NCBI GenBank assembly: GCA_030737875.1
Contig: CM060922.1
Span: forward strand, 757,527,603 to 757,591,602
Source of the DNA: Allium sativum
Lineage: Eukaryota; Streptophyta; Magnoliopsida; Asparagales; Amaryllidaceae
DNA length: 64,000 bases
Reading direction: 5' to 3'
The notes beneath the pieces are model-generated. The model was not told the origin of the DNA, did no database searches, and saw only the letters and a program-made list of their open reading frames with translations. Of this stretch, positions 10,963 to 21,828 are shown in pieces (the first letter of the stretch is position 1; every line of letters begins with the position of its first letter). A program made the position numbers and the translations under genes.

Positions 10963-11190
10963 CAGATTCAGACATCTGAATGTTTAGGTTAGACGTCTGA
11001 ACTATGTTTTCCAGAGACATAAGTCTCTATATGAGATTCAGATGTATGAATTATAAAATTCAGACATCTGATTTGTAATTCAGACGTCTGATATAAAAAT
11101 TCTGACATATGAATTTCTCTCTGTTTGTTTTTAAAATTATTTGAAGCAGATCAGACGTCTGAACTAAAATATTCAGACGTCTGAATCTGC
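10963..11190. repeat. TE3 cluster of CAGACGTCTG-type palindromes, left LTR copy
   Basis: At least seven copies of a palindrome centred on AGACGTCT within about 230 bases, several extended to ATTCAGACGTCTGAAT. Some copies read CAGACATCTG, as expected from deamination of the central CpG. GACGTC is an ACGT-core site of the kind bound by plant bZIP factors. Confidence 0.75.
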
Positions 11191-12369
11191 TTCAGAGCAC
11201 AATTTGTCCTAGAAAACATGTTTAAAATGATATCAGCAATTTCCCGAAGGCCTATGTTGTTATATACATGAAAAGTAGGCTTTTAAGACTTGTTGAGGCA
11301 ACTCACAACACCGTATTCACATGCACAAACATATATGCATGAGATTACAATGATCTTTGATTATAAATTCCAAACCGGACTAACTTTCTAACCAAAGTAA
11401 TCAATTACGATTCAAGTGAGTTGTGAAGACTTAGAACTTTGCCAAGGGGACAACAGAGCTTCACAAAGCATATGCATTAGATTGTATGAACAATCCTTAT
11501 CATAATTTTCAACTCAATGAAACTTAAATACATGAAATCGGCTAATTTACTCTAGCCTACCCAATTCAGTAGCATATGCAAACTCAAATGAACACTAAAC
11601 TACACTTGTACAAGCCAATGGCTTGTGTCATAGATGTGAGTTCACGAAGAACTCACCTTTTCTTGTTTAGAAACAAAGAATCGATCCAAAAGCAAGCTAG
11701 AGCAACTTCTCTTCAACAAGAACTCAGGAATCTTCAAGCTAAACACATATACATGAATTTCCCTAGAGTTAGGTTTAGGAAAATTTCATAAATTGAAGAG
11801 AGAATAGGTTGGAGAAGATGGAGAAGCTCGCCTAGGTTACCTTTTCAATTTACCTCTTGATTTGAGCTCCTAATTGCAAAACCTAGCTTAGGAATTTAAT
11901 TTCTCATCTTTTCCCCAATTTTTACTTAAGTTTGAAAGAGAGGGAGAGAATGAGGGAGAATGGGCTGATTTGGGGGTTATAAGGTGGGCTAGGTTAACTA
12001 AACCAAGACCCAACCAATGTGCCAAATCTCCGAAACTGGGAATATATCGAAGCTAACACTTTTTGAGGTCGCAAACGACATTTTGGACTCAATGGAAGTG
12101 GTTTTGAGTCCAAATTTGTCCATATGCAAAAAGTGATATTTTGGTCATACACTTAATGAAAATGACCAAATTCACCCAACTCATAGTATCAATGTTTATA
12201 GTTTAAAAAGTCACAAAGGACATTTTGAACTCAATGGAAGTGGTTTCGAGTCCAAATTCATCCGTATGCAAAATATGACTTTTTGGACCTATACACGATG
12301 AACGATTAACGACGTTATATTTAAATAAATTATTTAAATATATTATCGTTAAATATGCAGGTTGTTACA

Positions 12370-12385
12370 GACTTCCTTCTTAAAG
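12370..12385 (-). other. TE3 polypurine tract
   Basis: On the minus strand CTTTAAGAAGGAAGTC abuts the LTR start TGTAAC. Confidence 0.75.
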
Positions 12386-14017
12386 AAATTGCTTCCTCGC
12401 AATTACTTAAGGAAAAACTCAATATAAATAACAACCACACAACAACAATATATATTTGAAGATGGATTAACTCAAAATTCACTTTCGAGTAAAATTTTAA
12501 CTTTAAGTTATAAATCACTATATAACTTAAGTTTTACACGTATAATGTTCAAATAAAAGTCACGAACATATACAAGCAACTAACTTATTTTTCCCATAAG
12601 TGTTTTTAAGAAATTAGATTTTTTTTTTACTCAAAGTCTAAATATTCTAAACCCCAATTTCAATAATTATTATAAAATTTATTGCAAACTACCTTGTTGT
12701 GATTTTTTTAGAAAATTTGGTTTGGACATATCTCAAAATCTACAAGATGGAATTCAAATATTTATTTCATTAGAAAACTATAATCCAATAGGTCCAGATA
12801 ATTCTTGTTTCGAAGAATTCCGACTTGTATTGGATTCTACATACGAACATTCCCTATCTCATTTTAGCTAGAAAATTTTATCTCTTATAAATTTATTAAA
12901 AATATTCTAACTTATAAAATTTTCTTACATTGAATAGGATGTATATGATGGTCATATATATCCCATTCACAAGGATAAGCGATCCCATTGGGTAAACAAG
13001 ATCATGAAAAATAAAAATCCGGGTTATACACCCTAAATTGGAAATATTAGTATGTCTTCCCGAACAACTTCTAAATCACGTAAACATGATAAATGGTAAA
13101 AGTTGAAAGAATTTCATAAAACTTGAAAACTTTTGGTTTTCAAATTCACAAGGACGTTACTAAGAAAAATGAGGTCAATCCGGTCGGGTTATGATCTCAA
13201 AAACTTGGTTCAATAAGGTTAACAAATCAAACAGGAATAATTGTCAACCCATATTCACGAGAGCCCGGAGATAACGAATTCAGAATTCGAAATCTGGAAA
13301 CAAGAGACTAAAATTGATAAGCAAAATATAACTTATCATTTTCTGATAGAAGATTCGAGATAATTTTTCAAAGGAAAACTCGAATCACTCAAATTCTAGA
13401 ATTCACACAAACAGATCTAGACAAATCTAAATATGGAAAGATGCTCGAACAATAATCTGTGAGAGCGTACAAATTTCCATAAATAGCAAAGTGACCATAA
13501 ACGACCAACAAGTAAAGCGAAAATTTACACTAAGTTAGTAAATAGGCGAGCTTAGCCAAATGTCCCATAACCACTGGCTTAACTCAAGGATTTATGAACA
13601 AATTGCAAAAATCCACTATTAGTCACGAATGAGCACATGGCTCCAAAGATGAACACATAACAAATATGTGTCATAGAAAATAGGATGTCGAAGATAGATG
13701 ATTTTTTTGGGAAATAAAATATGAACCTCAAACTGATTATGCCAATTCATTCCCAAAAATCACCGCAAACCCCGAACAACCAAGACATGTGAACAAGCAT
13801 GTATAGAATATTCTCTCTTTAAGAAAAGAGTTTGAACATCCACGAACTTGGAAGTAGCCAAAATAAAGAAATGGCTGCTTCGAAATCAAAAGCCACCAAA
13901 TCAAATAGTCTTTAACTTGGTGGAAGGATAAGCAACTTCGTTCACCACAAAGTTGCAAATCGTTACATGGAACATTCTGTCTTTCGATAAGGTGGTCCGA
14001 CACCCATGGCATTCGAC
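12386..14017 (-). other. TE3 non-coding interior
   Basis: AT-rich, no ORF with recognisable similarity. It occupies the place where pol would lie in an autonomous element. I see no protease, RT or integrase motif on either strand. Confidence 0.6.
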
Positions 14018-14140
14018 AAGGTCGCTGACACCTACCAAAAGAAATTTGACCAAAATGACAAGGTCACTGACACCACCCAAAAGCAGTTTTGTCTATAATG
14101 GCCAGGTTGTTGACACCTCCCAAAAGCAATTTTGTCAGCC
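14018..14140 (-). repeat. TE3 interior tandem repeat, about 42-bp unit, three copies
   Basis: Three consecutive units carrying AAGGTCnCTGACACC...CCAAAAG start near 14018, 14060 and 14102, with a partial unit before them near 13989. Confidence 0.75.
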
Positions 14141-14169
14141 ATTTATCCAGCATATAATGCATAAGGTTC

Positions 14170-14485
14170 TTGTCAATGTACATAAATATATACAACACAC
14201 AAGTACCAACGAAAGTGGTCAACATTGATGTATATAAAGATATACAACACATGTGATCATCTTCTTACCGATGTATATAAAGATATACAACACATAAGGT
14301 TCCCGCCGATGTACATAAAGATATACACCACACGAGCTCAAAAATGATCAACACCGATGTATATAAAGATATACAACACATATGATCGATTCCTTATCGA
14401 TGTATATAAAGATATACAACACATAAGGTACCCGCCGATGTACATAAAGATATATACCACACGAGGTCAACCAAAAATGATCATA
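14170..14485 (-). repeat. TE3 interior repeat with higher-order organisation
   Basis: Seven copies of a 26-base word of the form GATGTATATAAAGATATACA..., starting near 14177, 14227, 14270, 14308, 14355, 14399 and 14437. The last six form two blocks of three distinguishable subunits, each block about 128 bases long. Confidence 0.8.
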
Positions 14486-14883
14486 CATGATCCTAAGAAT
14501 TTAACCTGAAAATAAAGCCAAATCTCAACTGATTAAGTCCGGAAATTAACTGACAAGGTAAACGCAAGTGTGCCGACCCACTCATTTTTACGAGACGTAT
14601 AATTAAATTCCTTACTCAATTGAAAAGACCAAATTACTTGTTTGAAACAAGTAACACTCAAAAGTAAATAGAGAATACTCAATCATTACCCAAATAAAGC
14701 TAAAGATGTCTCGATAGCAAAATAAATAGGTAACGAAAGCTCAAGGCAAATATGCAAATCCCTAACTCGTGATATCTAAGGAAAAAACGTCCATGTCCCT
14801 CTTGGCCCATATCAAAGAAATCCCGAAAAGGAAAAATCATGAAAAATGACAATAGAACAACGGTGGAAGGAAATGTACCATAG

Positions 14884-15774
14884 TCAAGGAGGATCACTTC
14901 TTTCTCTTATTTTGGAGTTCAAAGCATCTCGAAATATGATGGTCCAAGCTTTTGCAATAGCGACAAAAGAGGGCTCAGAACAATCACTCATGAAGTGGTC
15001 TTTAGCACCACAATTGAAACATGCCCCATGACTCGGGGTAGAAGCTTTTGATGTTGAAGTTGCCTGCCACCTTTTCTTCTTAGCAACTACGACCTCATCA
15101 TCGCTATCCTTATCGGCCTCCTCAAGACTAAGCGCGATATCCACTAACTCATCAAAAGGGTCGGCTAATTTAAGAAGCAAAGACTTTTTGAGATTGTTGT
15201 TGAGCCCACAAACAAATTTGCGATTCTTCTTCTTTATGATATCAATATACTCAAGCCTATATTTGGAGAGAGAGTCGAAAGATGCGGCATACTCGGCCAC
15301 GGAAGACTCGCCCTGAATAAGGTCTATAAAACGTCGGGCTAATGCCTCTTTCTCACTCTCGGGGATGAACTTGGCTTCAAATTTTTCTCGAAATTGTTTT
15401 CAAGTAAGGTCCGATTCTTGAATTTCAGAAGTCATAAGCTCATACCAGTCGAGTGTTCGATCTTTGAGCACAACAGAAGCGACTTGGACCCGATGCAAGT
15501 CCAAGAGGTCCATGCGGGAAAAGATGCGGTCGCATGTCCTCAACCATGATTGGACCTCAATAACATCTCCAGAGCCTTTAAACAGCTTTCCACCAAGCTT
15601 GGTGAAATCACCACATAATCGTGTGAACCCGGGTCTAGGATGGGTAGGCATGGAAGCAACTCCGATAGCATGAGCATTAGTCACAAGATCTAAGAGTTGT
15701 TGATAGGACATAAAGGCTCCCCCTTGCTGAGGATTGCTTGAAGAGACAACACCGCGATGAGAATTTCTAACCAT
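14884..15774 (-). pseudogene. gag: TE3 gag with one premature stop
   Basis: The ATG at 15774 begins a frame of 297 codons broken only by TGA at 15402-15400. The stop stands at a position normally Trp in the W-x-x-F-x-x-x-F capsid motif, and QFREKFEAKFIPESEKEALARR follows in the same frame in short overlapping pieces. The upstream part has the usual gag features (GGKLFKGSGDV, VQSWL, VASVVLKDRTLDWYE). Downstream are VAEYAASFDSLSKYR and one CCHC knuckle of form CFNCGAKDHFMSDC at about residues 240-253. The frame ends soon after the knuckle, with no fusion to pol. This is the structural protein that packages retrotransposon RNA. The gene lies about 180 bases downstream of the primer-binding site and is the best-kept coding region among the nested elements. 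Confidence 0.88.
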
Positions 15775-15955
15775 TCTTCTCCTCTAAAAGAGAGAAGAGG
15801 AAAAATGTTAGATTCAAATAAAATTGATTGGTCAAACAAAGGATCAAGATATAAGATAGGATATGACCGGCCCTAAGACTCGAAAAATCTTAAACATGAT
15901 TTCTTAAAAAACTTAGGACAATGATCCTCGCCATATTATCTTATATTGTTCTAAA

Positions 15956-15971
15956 CTTAGCTCTGATACCA
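15956..15971 (-). other. TE3 primer-binding site for initiator Met-tRNA
   Basis: On the minus strand TGGTATCAGAGCTAAG starts two bases after the 5' LTR end, which fixes the element's orientation. Confidence 0.92.
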
Positions 15972-16920
15972 AGTGTAACTCGCCATCTCTATACTCGCGT
16001 TAGCCAAGGCCAATGCAAGAAACGGTGTCAACTAACCTGAAGAATAACCTGTTGAGAAGCGATCGTTTGTATATTAGCTTTGAACGGGTGTTAAAAATGT
16101 CGGATAATATGGTCTAACTTTTTAAATCTCATGAGGAAATATGACACATCTAAATCAAGTCCAAATCTACTACACAGTGGCTATATATAATCCGGAAAGC
16201 AATATAAAATACACAATAATAAAATCAGAGTCAGACACAGATATTCATATCACAAAGGAGGAAATAGATATGAATAATACTACAAGACTGGTGGTCATGC
16301 AAGATCCACTATATTAAAAAAATGATAGATACATGTACAACACAAAATAATATATACACATAAGAGTCACAATCTCAAATACTTGAAACATAAAACTACT
16401 AAAATAAGTGTGGTTAGCCAAAAGGAATATTAGCCCATGCTACAGTCAAGAGACGCACCTATATTACTCGGTCTGAACCGAGTATTATTTATAAGAATAA
16501 ACAAAAAACGGACCAGTCTAGTTGTATTCATCATAATAAACTGAGATAGAAATAGAGATATAAATAGAAAATGACATATATGAAATAACAACAATGTTCA
16601 CATGTAAAAGGTGAAAACTCGATATGTCCAGAAAATATGCCAAAGAAATCTCGGCACTATATAATGATATCTCAACGACAAAGAAACTAAGATTGATAAA
16701 TTAATATCAATACGAGATTGACAACACATGTCAATAAAAATAAGATTGATGAATTAATATCAATACGTGGATATTCATGAGAAATGATGTCACCCATCAA
16801 ATCTACATGAAATAGAAAATACTATATCAACACATGAATAATAGTGAGAAATGATGTCACCCATCAAATCAGTGCAAAATAGATAACTCAGATCGATAAC
16901 ATAGTATCGATAAAAACTCA

Positions 16921-17133
16921 AATGAACCAAAGTTCCTCAAGATGATATGAAAATCATCAAAATGACCCGAAGGTCAGAATGATCCGAAGATCCACCGGGA
17001 CCGAAGTTCCAACGATAAGATGGAACCATAGTTCCTTAATTAGTCCGAAGACTCTCAAGATGAACCGAAGTTCTTCAGGATAATCAAAGGATCATCAAAA
17101 TGCCCCAAGGTTGGATTGATCAGAATCGATCAA
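16921..17133 (-). repeat. TE3 hairpin array, right LTR copy
   Basis: Units include GACC/GGTC (16964-16975), GATC/GATC (16981-16992), GGGAC/GTTCC (16997-17010), AGTC/GACT (17042-17053) and GAAC/GTTC (17062-17073), all with a CGAA loop on the plus strand. The AGTC/GACT unit is fully paired here, while the left copy has one wobble pair; the GGGAC/GTTCC unit shows the reverse. Confidence 0.85.
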
Positions 17134-17747
17134 GTATAGTATAATTACACCAAGCTGGTAAATATAAAAGTTGAGCTACATGTCTCATAACGACTTGCTC
17201 TACTCGAATATTTACGAACAAGTTGTATATTCCACTAGAAATACAAAACGATCATTGCCACAGTGTTCAATCAAATGAGTCCAAGAATTAAACGTTGAAG
17301 CAAACACAAGGGGTCATAGTCCTTGTTTTTACTAAGGCGTTTAATTAGATTTCTCTTACGAATGAGAAAAAGGTTTATGAAATCATATACTAGAAGATAG
17401 TAAAACAAATATGAAAAATAACCTCATATAATGAAGTAGAATTTTGAAACCATTTAGTAGAAGATTGGTATCTACTAATAATTTTAAAACCCCTTTTTAT
17501 ATAGTTTCGAAGTGGTGAATCTCGTGTAATAGCGATCAAAATAACGATCGAACAAAGAGTTCACGTTTTAAGAACATAGACAATGTAAATTGAAAGTTCA
17601 TGAAATCGAAACGCAGAAATCTGCGAACCAGAGAAATCGAAAAGTCACAAACGAAGGCGAAATAGGCCGAAACTCGGTTGGGAATGAGCTCAAATGGACC
17701 TAAACTGTTGATCATGGTCACCACTGGTCAACAGCAGAAAAACAGAT

Positions 17748-17975
17748 CCAGACTTCTGAATGTTTTAGGTCAGACGTCTGAACTGGGCTTTCCAGAGACA
17801 TAAGTCTCTGTCTGAGATTCAGACGTCTGAATTATAAAATTCAGACATTTGGTTTGTAATTCAGACGTCTGAAATAAAAATTCAGACATCTGAATTTCTC
17901 TCTGTTTGTTTTTATAATTATTTGAAGTAGATCAGATGTCTGAACTAAAATACTCAGACTTCTGAATATGATTCA
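17748..17975. repeat. TE3 cluster of CAGACGTCTG-type palindromes, right LTR copy
   Basis: Intact CAGACGTCTG at 17771-17780, 17820-17829 and 17862-17871, with decayed copies between and after. Same position and order as in the left LTR. Confidence 0.75.
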
Positions 17976-18778
17976 GAGCACAATTTGGCATTGTAAACAT
18001 GTTTAAAATGATATCGTCAATTTCTCGAAGGCCTATGATGTTATATACATGAAAAGGAGGCTTCTAAGACTAGCCGAGGCAACTCACAACACCATATTCA
18101 CATGCACAAACATATATACATGAGATTGTAATGATCTTTGATTATAAATTCCAATTCAGACTAACTTTCTAACCAGAGCAATCAATTACGATTCAAGTGA
18201 CTTGTGAAGACTTAGAACTTTGTCGGGGGGATGACGGAGCTCCACAACATCACCAAATCAACTCATAGCATATGCGTTAGATTGTATGAACAATCCTTAT
18301 CATAATTTTTAACTCAATGAAACATAAATACATGAAATCGGCTAAGTTACACTAGCCTACCCAATTCAATAGCATATGCAAACTCAAATGAACGCTAAAT
18401 TACACTTGTACAAGCCAATGGCTTGTGTCATAGATGTGAGTTCATGAAGAATTCACCTTCTTTTGTTTAGAAACAAAGAATTGATCCAAAAGCAAGCTAG
18501 AGCAACCTCTCTTCAACAAGAACTCAAGAATCTTCAACCTAAGCACATATTCCCTAGAGATAAGTTTAGGAAAATTTCATAAATTGAAGAGAGAATAGGT
18601 TGGAGAAGATGGAGAGGAAGATGAAGAAGCTCACCTAGGTTACCTTTTCAATTTCCTCTTGATTTGAGCTCCTAATTGCAAAACCTAGCTTAGGAATTTT
18701 AATATCCCATCTTTCCCCTATTTTTACTTAAGTTTGAAAGAGAGGGAGAGAATGAGGGAGAATGGGCTGATTTGGGGG

Positions 18779-18784
18779 TTATAA
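18779..18784 (-). promoter_or_regulatory. Candidate TATA box of the TE3 5' LTR
   Basis: TTATAA about 390 bases inside the LTR start, conserved in the other LTR at 11978-11983. On the minus strand a CT-rich run (from the plus-strand GAGAGGGAGAG stretch) follows downstream, as is common near plant start sites. Confidence 0.5.
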
Positions 18785-19636
18785 GGTGGGCTAGGTTAAC
18801 TAAACCAAGACACAACCAATGTGCCAAATCTCCGAAACTCAGAATATATCGAAGCTAACACTTTTTGATGTCTTAAACGACATTTTGGACTCAATGGAAG
18901 CGGTTTCGAGTCCAAATTCGTCCATATGCAAAAGTGATATTTTGGTCATACACTTAATGAAAATGACCAAATTCGCCCAACTCAAAAGGCATCAATGTTT
19001 ATAGTTTTAAAAGTCACAAACGACATTTTGAACTCAATGGAAGTGGTTTCGAGTCTAAATTCATCTGTATGCAAAATATGACTTTTTGGACCTATACACG
19101 ATTAACGGTTAAGACGCTATATTTAAATAAAATATTTAAATATATTATCCTTAAATATGTGGGTTGTTACAATAAAGATCTCTCACATAGCTACTACAGA
19201 TTATATGGGTTAATTAGGATTGTTTTACACCTCATATGCTAATTCTAATCTAAAACTCAATCACACATGTTTATTTTAGAAATAAACATCCTAGGATAAC
19301 CTAATATTATCTTATGCCATGTAGTTTGATTAGATCCATTATGTTTTACATATATTTAGGTTCAAATTATGCCAGATCTACGATTATTATAATATAAATC
19401 GTGATTGTATTTGTTTGAATGATTGTATATGTTTTCTTAGATTAATTGTTGTTTGTATTATTGAATTGTATGTTATTCATGATTTTTTTTCATTTAGAAT
19501 TGTGTGTTTTAGGACTTAGAATCGAAGAATAGAGCGAATCAGAGGTATGATCGGATTCAGATGAAACTTGGCGGAGGAGCTCTTGATGTTACCAGAAGGC
19601 AATATAAAAATTTATAAGTGAATATTCTCTAAGTAT

Positions 19637-20067
19637 ATGGACTGATGATGATCCATAGCCTATGGATCGATATTGATCCACAATACAAAATTGGTGGAGT
19701 TAAAGTGTTGGGCGTGGCATCAAGAGATTCGTGTAGGCTATAACAAAATTTTCAAGGGAAAATAATATAAGGGCATGGACTAGTACTGATCCATTAGATT
19801 TCATCATGCACGTCAATACCTAGTATGTGGCTTTGTGGGGGCACTAGGCTGATATGTGCAAAATTTAAAGTGAATTGGATAGGTCGAAGCATATTCGCTT
19901 GTATATGAAGTGATGGACTGGCCTAAGAAGTTTCAAGCAAGTAATTTGGCATGTGGAAGGATCAAAGGGAAGAGTCCAGAGAATGAAATTCAGTAGTCCA
20001 ATACAGCCAAAAATTTGCTAAGTGTGTAGACCAGTACCAATCCATAGGAGATGGATCGGTACCAGTC
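19637..20067 (+). repeat. TE2 LTR inverted-repeat units built on a GGATC/GATCC and GTACC/GGTAC theme
   Basis: At 20029-20067 arms GAC, GTACC and ATCCAT pair with ATGGAT, GGTAC and GTC around a 5-base loop. At 19651-19667 ATCCATA and TATGGAT close a 3-base loop, with outer TGGA/TCCA arms. A half unit lies near 19782-19795. Confidence 0.65.
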
Positions 20068-20562
20068 CATTGAACGAGGGTGGTGGGGACAAGGCTCTTG
20101 GAAATGGTTCGCAGTGGTCTTCAGAAGATTGTGGAGGTCTCAGTTCAACGATAGCATCTACAAGGTGAAAGTTATCGTCAAAATGATTTCGATTCTTCGA
20201 TTATGAATTCAGGAGGGAGTGGTCGAAGGCGAAAGTGATGGGCAAATTAAGGTGCAATCAGGATGTGAGATAATGGACTGACTCAAGCTAAAAGATGGAG
20301 TAATGGCTAACTCATGTGATTGGAAGTGCCAAGGGATCGTTGATAGTTCGAAGTATTTTAGAGAACTCAATGCAGGTGTATCGTGGGAATGTCTATTAAG
20401 ATCTACGAGATTGAGTACCTTGGATCGCACAGGAAGTGATTTAGTTGTCTTGGGAAGACAAATGCATGTGGGATGTATAGTAGTCTGACTCTGGACAGTG
20501 AAAGCGCTTAGCGATTCTATATCGGTAGATGTGCAAAAAGGTGTAGTGGGGGAAATAGCGAG

Positions 20563-21010
20563 GATATAGCAGAGACGCAAAAGGGTTCAATATATATGAA
20601 GCATAATATTTAAAATTAATTAATTATCGTTCTTCCATTATATGTAGAAGAAACCAACACTAATTAATCATATATAACAAAATCAAAGAATATCATGGTT
20701 ACAAGCGCTAGATTTTAATTATTATAATAAATTTCTATAATAATTTGAACATTTATGTCTCAAAACTAGCTCTTTGCATTTACTTTATTGAATTTTTTTA
20801 AAATGAGAACTAGTCAAATCAAGCTCGATATATTAATATTGCTAAAGCATATGTTAAAAAGCCTTGATTTAGCAGATACAGCAGGGAATAGTGGGAGTAA
20901 AAGCCGATATACTGTTTATCGGCGTTAAATTGAAATAGCGTAGCGGCTAAAGGGTGCTACGAGCTTTAGCGGAGGATTTTCCAGGGATCTAGCAGGGCTT
21001 TAATTGCATA
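20563..21010. other. AT-rich block inside the TE2 LTR, bordered by repeated TAGC/AGCGG words
   Basis: About 450 bases of strongly AT-rich sequence with runs such as TTAATTAATTA and repeated short words (ATAGCG, TAGCAG, AGCGG, CTAAAG) near its ends, some in inverted orientation. I see no match to it in the TE8 LTR. It may be a decayed small DNA transposon, but no convincing terminal inverted repeat or target duplication was found. Confidence 0.3.
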
Positions 21011-21828
21011 GATCTGACTAGAACCGGGGTTCTCCTTTATCCCTTGATGGATGGCAACAGTCATCCATTTGGTATCAACGTATTCAAAGATTTAGTTAGG
21101 GATATTTAGGTTATTATTTGTTATGTATGCTCTATATGATTGCTTATGTAATCTCTTCTATTTCTCTGGGTAGGCTATCAATATAGGATAAAGGGAAGCG
21201 GGGATTGGGAATCCTGTTCTAACTAGAGTCTACTATGTTGTTTTGAGTTGCATTCTTTATGTGATTATTTCTTTGGTTGCAGGGACCAGTCAGGTGAGAC
21301 TTGAACTGTCTAGTATCATATTTTTTAGTATAGATGTTTATAGCTTTCATCGCTTATGCCAGACTATTGTCTGACCCAAGGTTTTATGTTTCCTTTTATT
21401 ACCTTGGGATGCTCATTAATAATGTTGTTGAGAAGACCGAGTAGAAGGTAGTAGGTTTGGTGACGATGCAGCATTGCTGTGACAAGCTGAAGGCTTACGT
21501 ATTACCATTATACTGTTATAGCTATTTGGATGATTCCGTTGTTTTGACTATTATAGACTCGATGTAGTTAGGCTTGGTGTATTCATATTTTGAGATGTAT
21601 TGTACATGAGTTCTGAGATTTTTATGGGGATGGGGTTTCCTTCTTTGCTATTCTCCACTACTATATTATGTTGTATATTTTATTATTATATATTATCCAT
21701 ACGTTGTGAGTTATCCGATAGGTTTTATTTCAATTTACTTTACTTAATGATTGTCCCATACTGGCCTAGCTTGTCATGAAGCACATTTTTCCTATAATTT
21801 AGTGTAAGAGGTATGGGTGGTCGTCGCA

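Larger units (their letters stand above)
9147..12369 (-). repeat. TE3 3' LTR (left copy)
   Basis: Paired with 15974-19171. On the plus strand it begins TGTAACGCCC and ends GGTTGTTACA. It contains a hairpin array (9881-10323) and an ACGT-palindrome cluster (10963-11190). The small ORFs inside are not conserved between the two LTRs and are not genes. Confidence 0.95.
9147..19171 (-). mobile_element. TE3: complete gag-only Ty3/gypsy element with 3.2-kb LTRs
   Basis: Two LTRs (3223 and 3198 bp) with TGTAAC...GTTACA ends flank a 3604-bp interior, and a perfect ATAAA duplication brackets the whole. The primer-binding site and gag both read on the minus strand, so the 5' LTR is the right-hand one. 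The interior holds gag and repeats but no protease, RT or integrase that I can recognise, so it is non-autonomous. The two LTRs differ by many substitutions and small indels (8 of the first 60 bases), clearly more than the TE5 or TE6 pairs, so TE3 is older than those. Confidence 0.93.
15974..19171 (-). repeat. TE3 5' LTR (right copy)
   Basis: Pairs with 9147-12369. It starts on the plus strand with TGTAACTCGCC and ends GGGTTGTTACA, next to the duplicated ATAAA. A TTATAA box lies at 18779-18784. Transcription would run leftward, so the hairpin array at 16921-17133 would be in the 5' leader. Confidence 0.95.
3874..21828 (+). mobile_element. TE2: decayed Ty3/gypsy chromovirus (Tekay/Del-like), interrupted by TE3
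   Basis: Domain order gag, zinc knuckles, protease, reverse transcriptase, RNase H, integrase, chromodomain, polypurine tract, 3' LTR is complete but riddled with stops and frameshifts. Its sequence and LTR match TE8, so they belong to one family. Its 5' LTR is missing from the window because TE1 sits in its leader: only 63 bases separate TE1 from the gag ATG, against 184 bases from LTR to ATG in TE8. The 3' LTR is split at 9146/19172 by TE3, which duplicated ATAAA. Confidence 0.85.
19172..21828 (+). repeat. TE2 3' LTR, right segment
   Basis: Continues the LTR interrupted at 9146. The first five bases are the duplicated ATAAA, followed by GATCTCTCACAT, the equivalent of the TE8 sequence at 55690. 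The distal part (about 21010-21828) matches TE8 56770-57727, including AGAACCGG, CTATTGTCTGAC, TTTTATGTTTCC and GTATGGGTGGTCGTCGCA at the end. The middle part (about 19600-20580) is unlike TE8 and carries its own hairpins. Confidence 0.82.

Noticed and set aside
20209..20580. 123-codon minus-strand Ser/Thr/Pro-rich frame
   Set aside because: Inside the TE2 LTR and not shared with the TE8 LTR; no recognisable motif.
20563..21010. Small hAT-type DNA transposon
   Set aside because: AT-rich with repeated AGCGG/TAGC words near the ends, but no terminal inverted repeats and no clear 8-bp duplication could be found.
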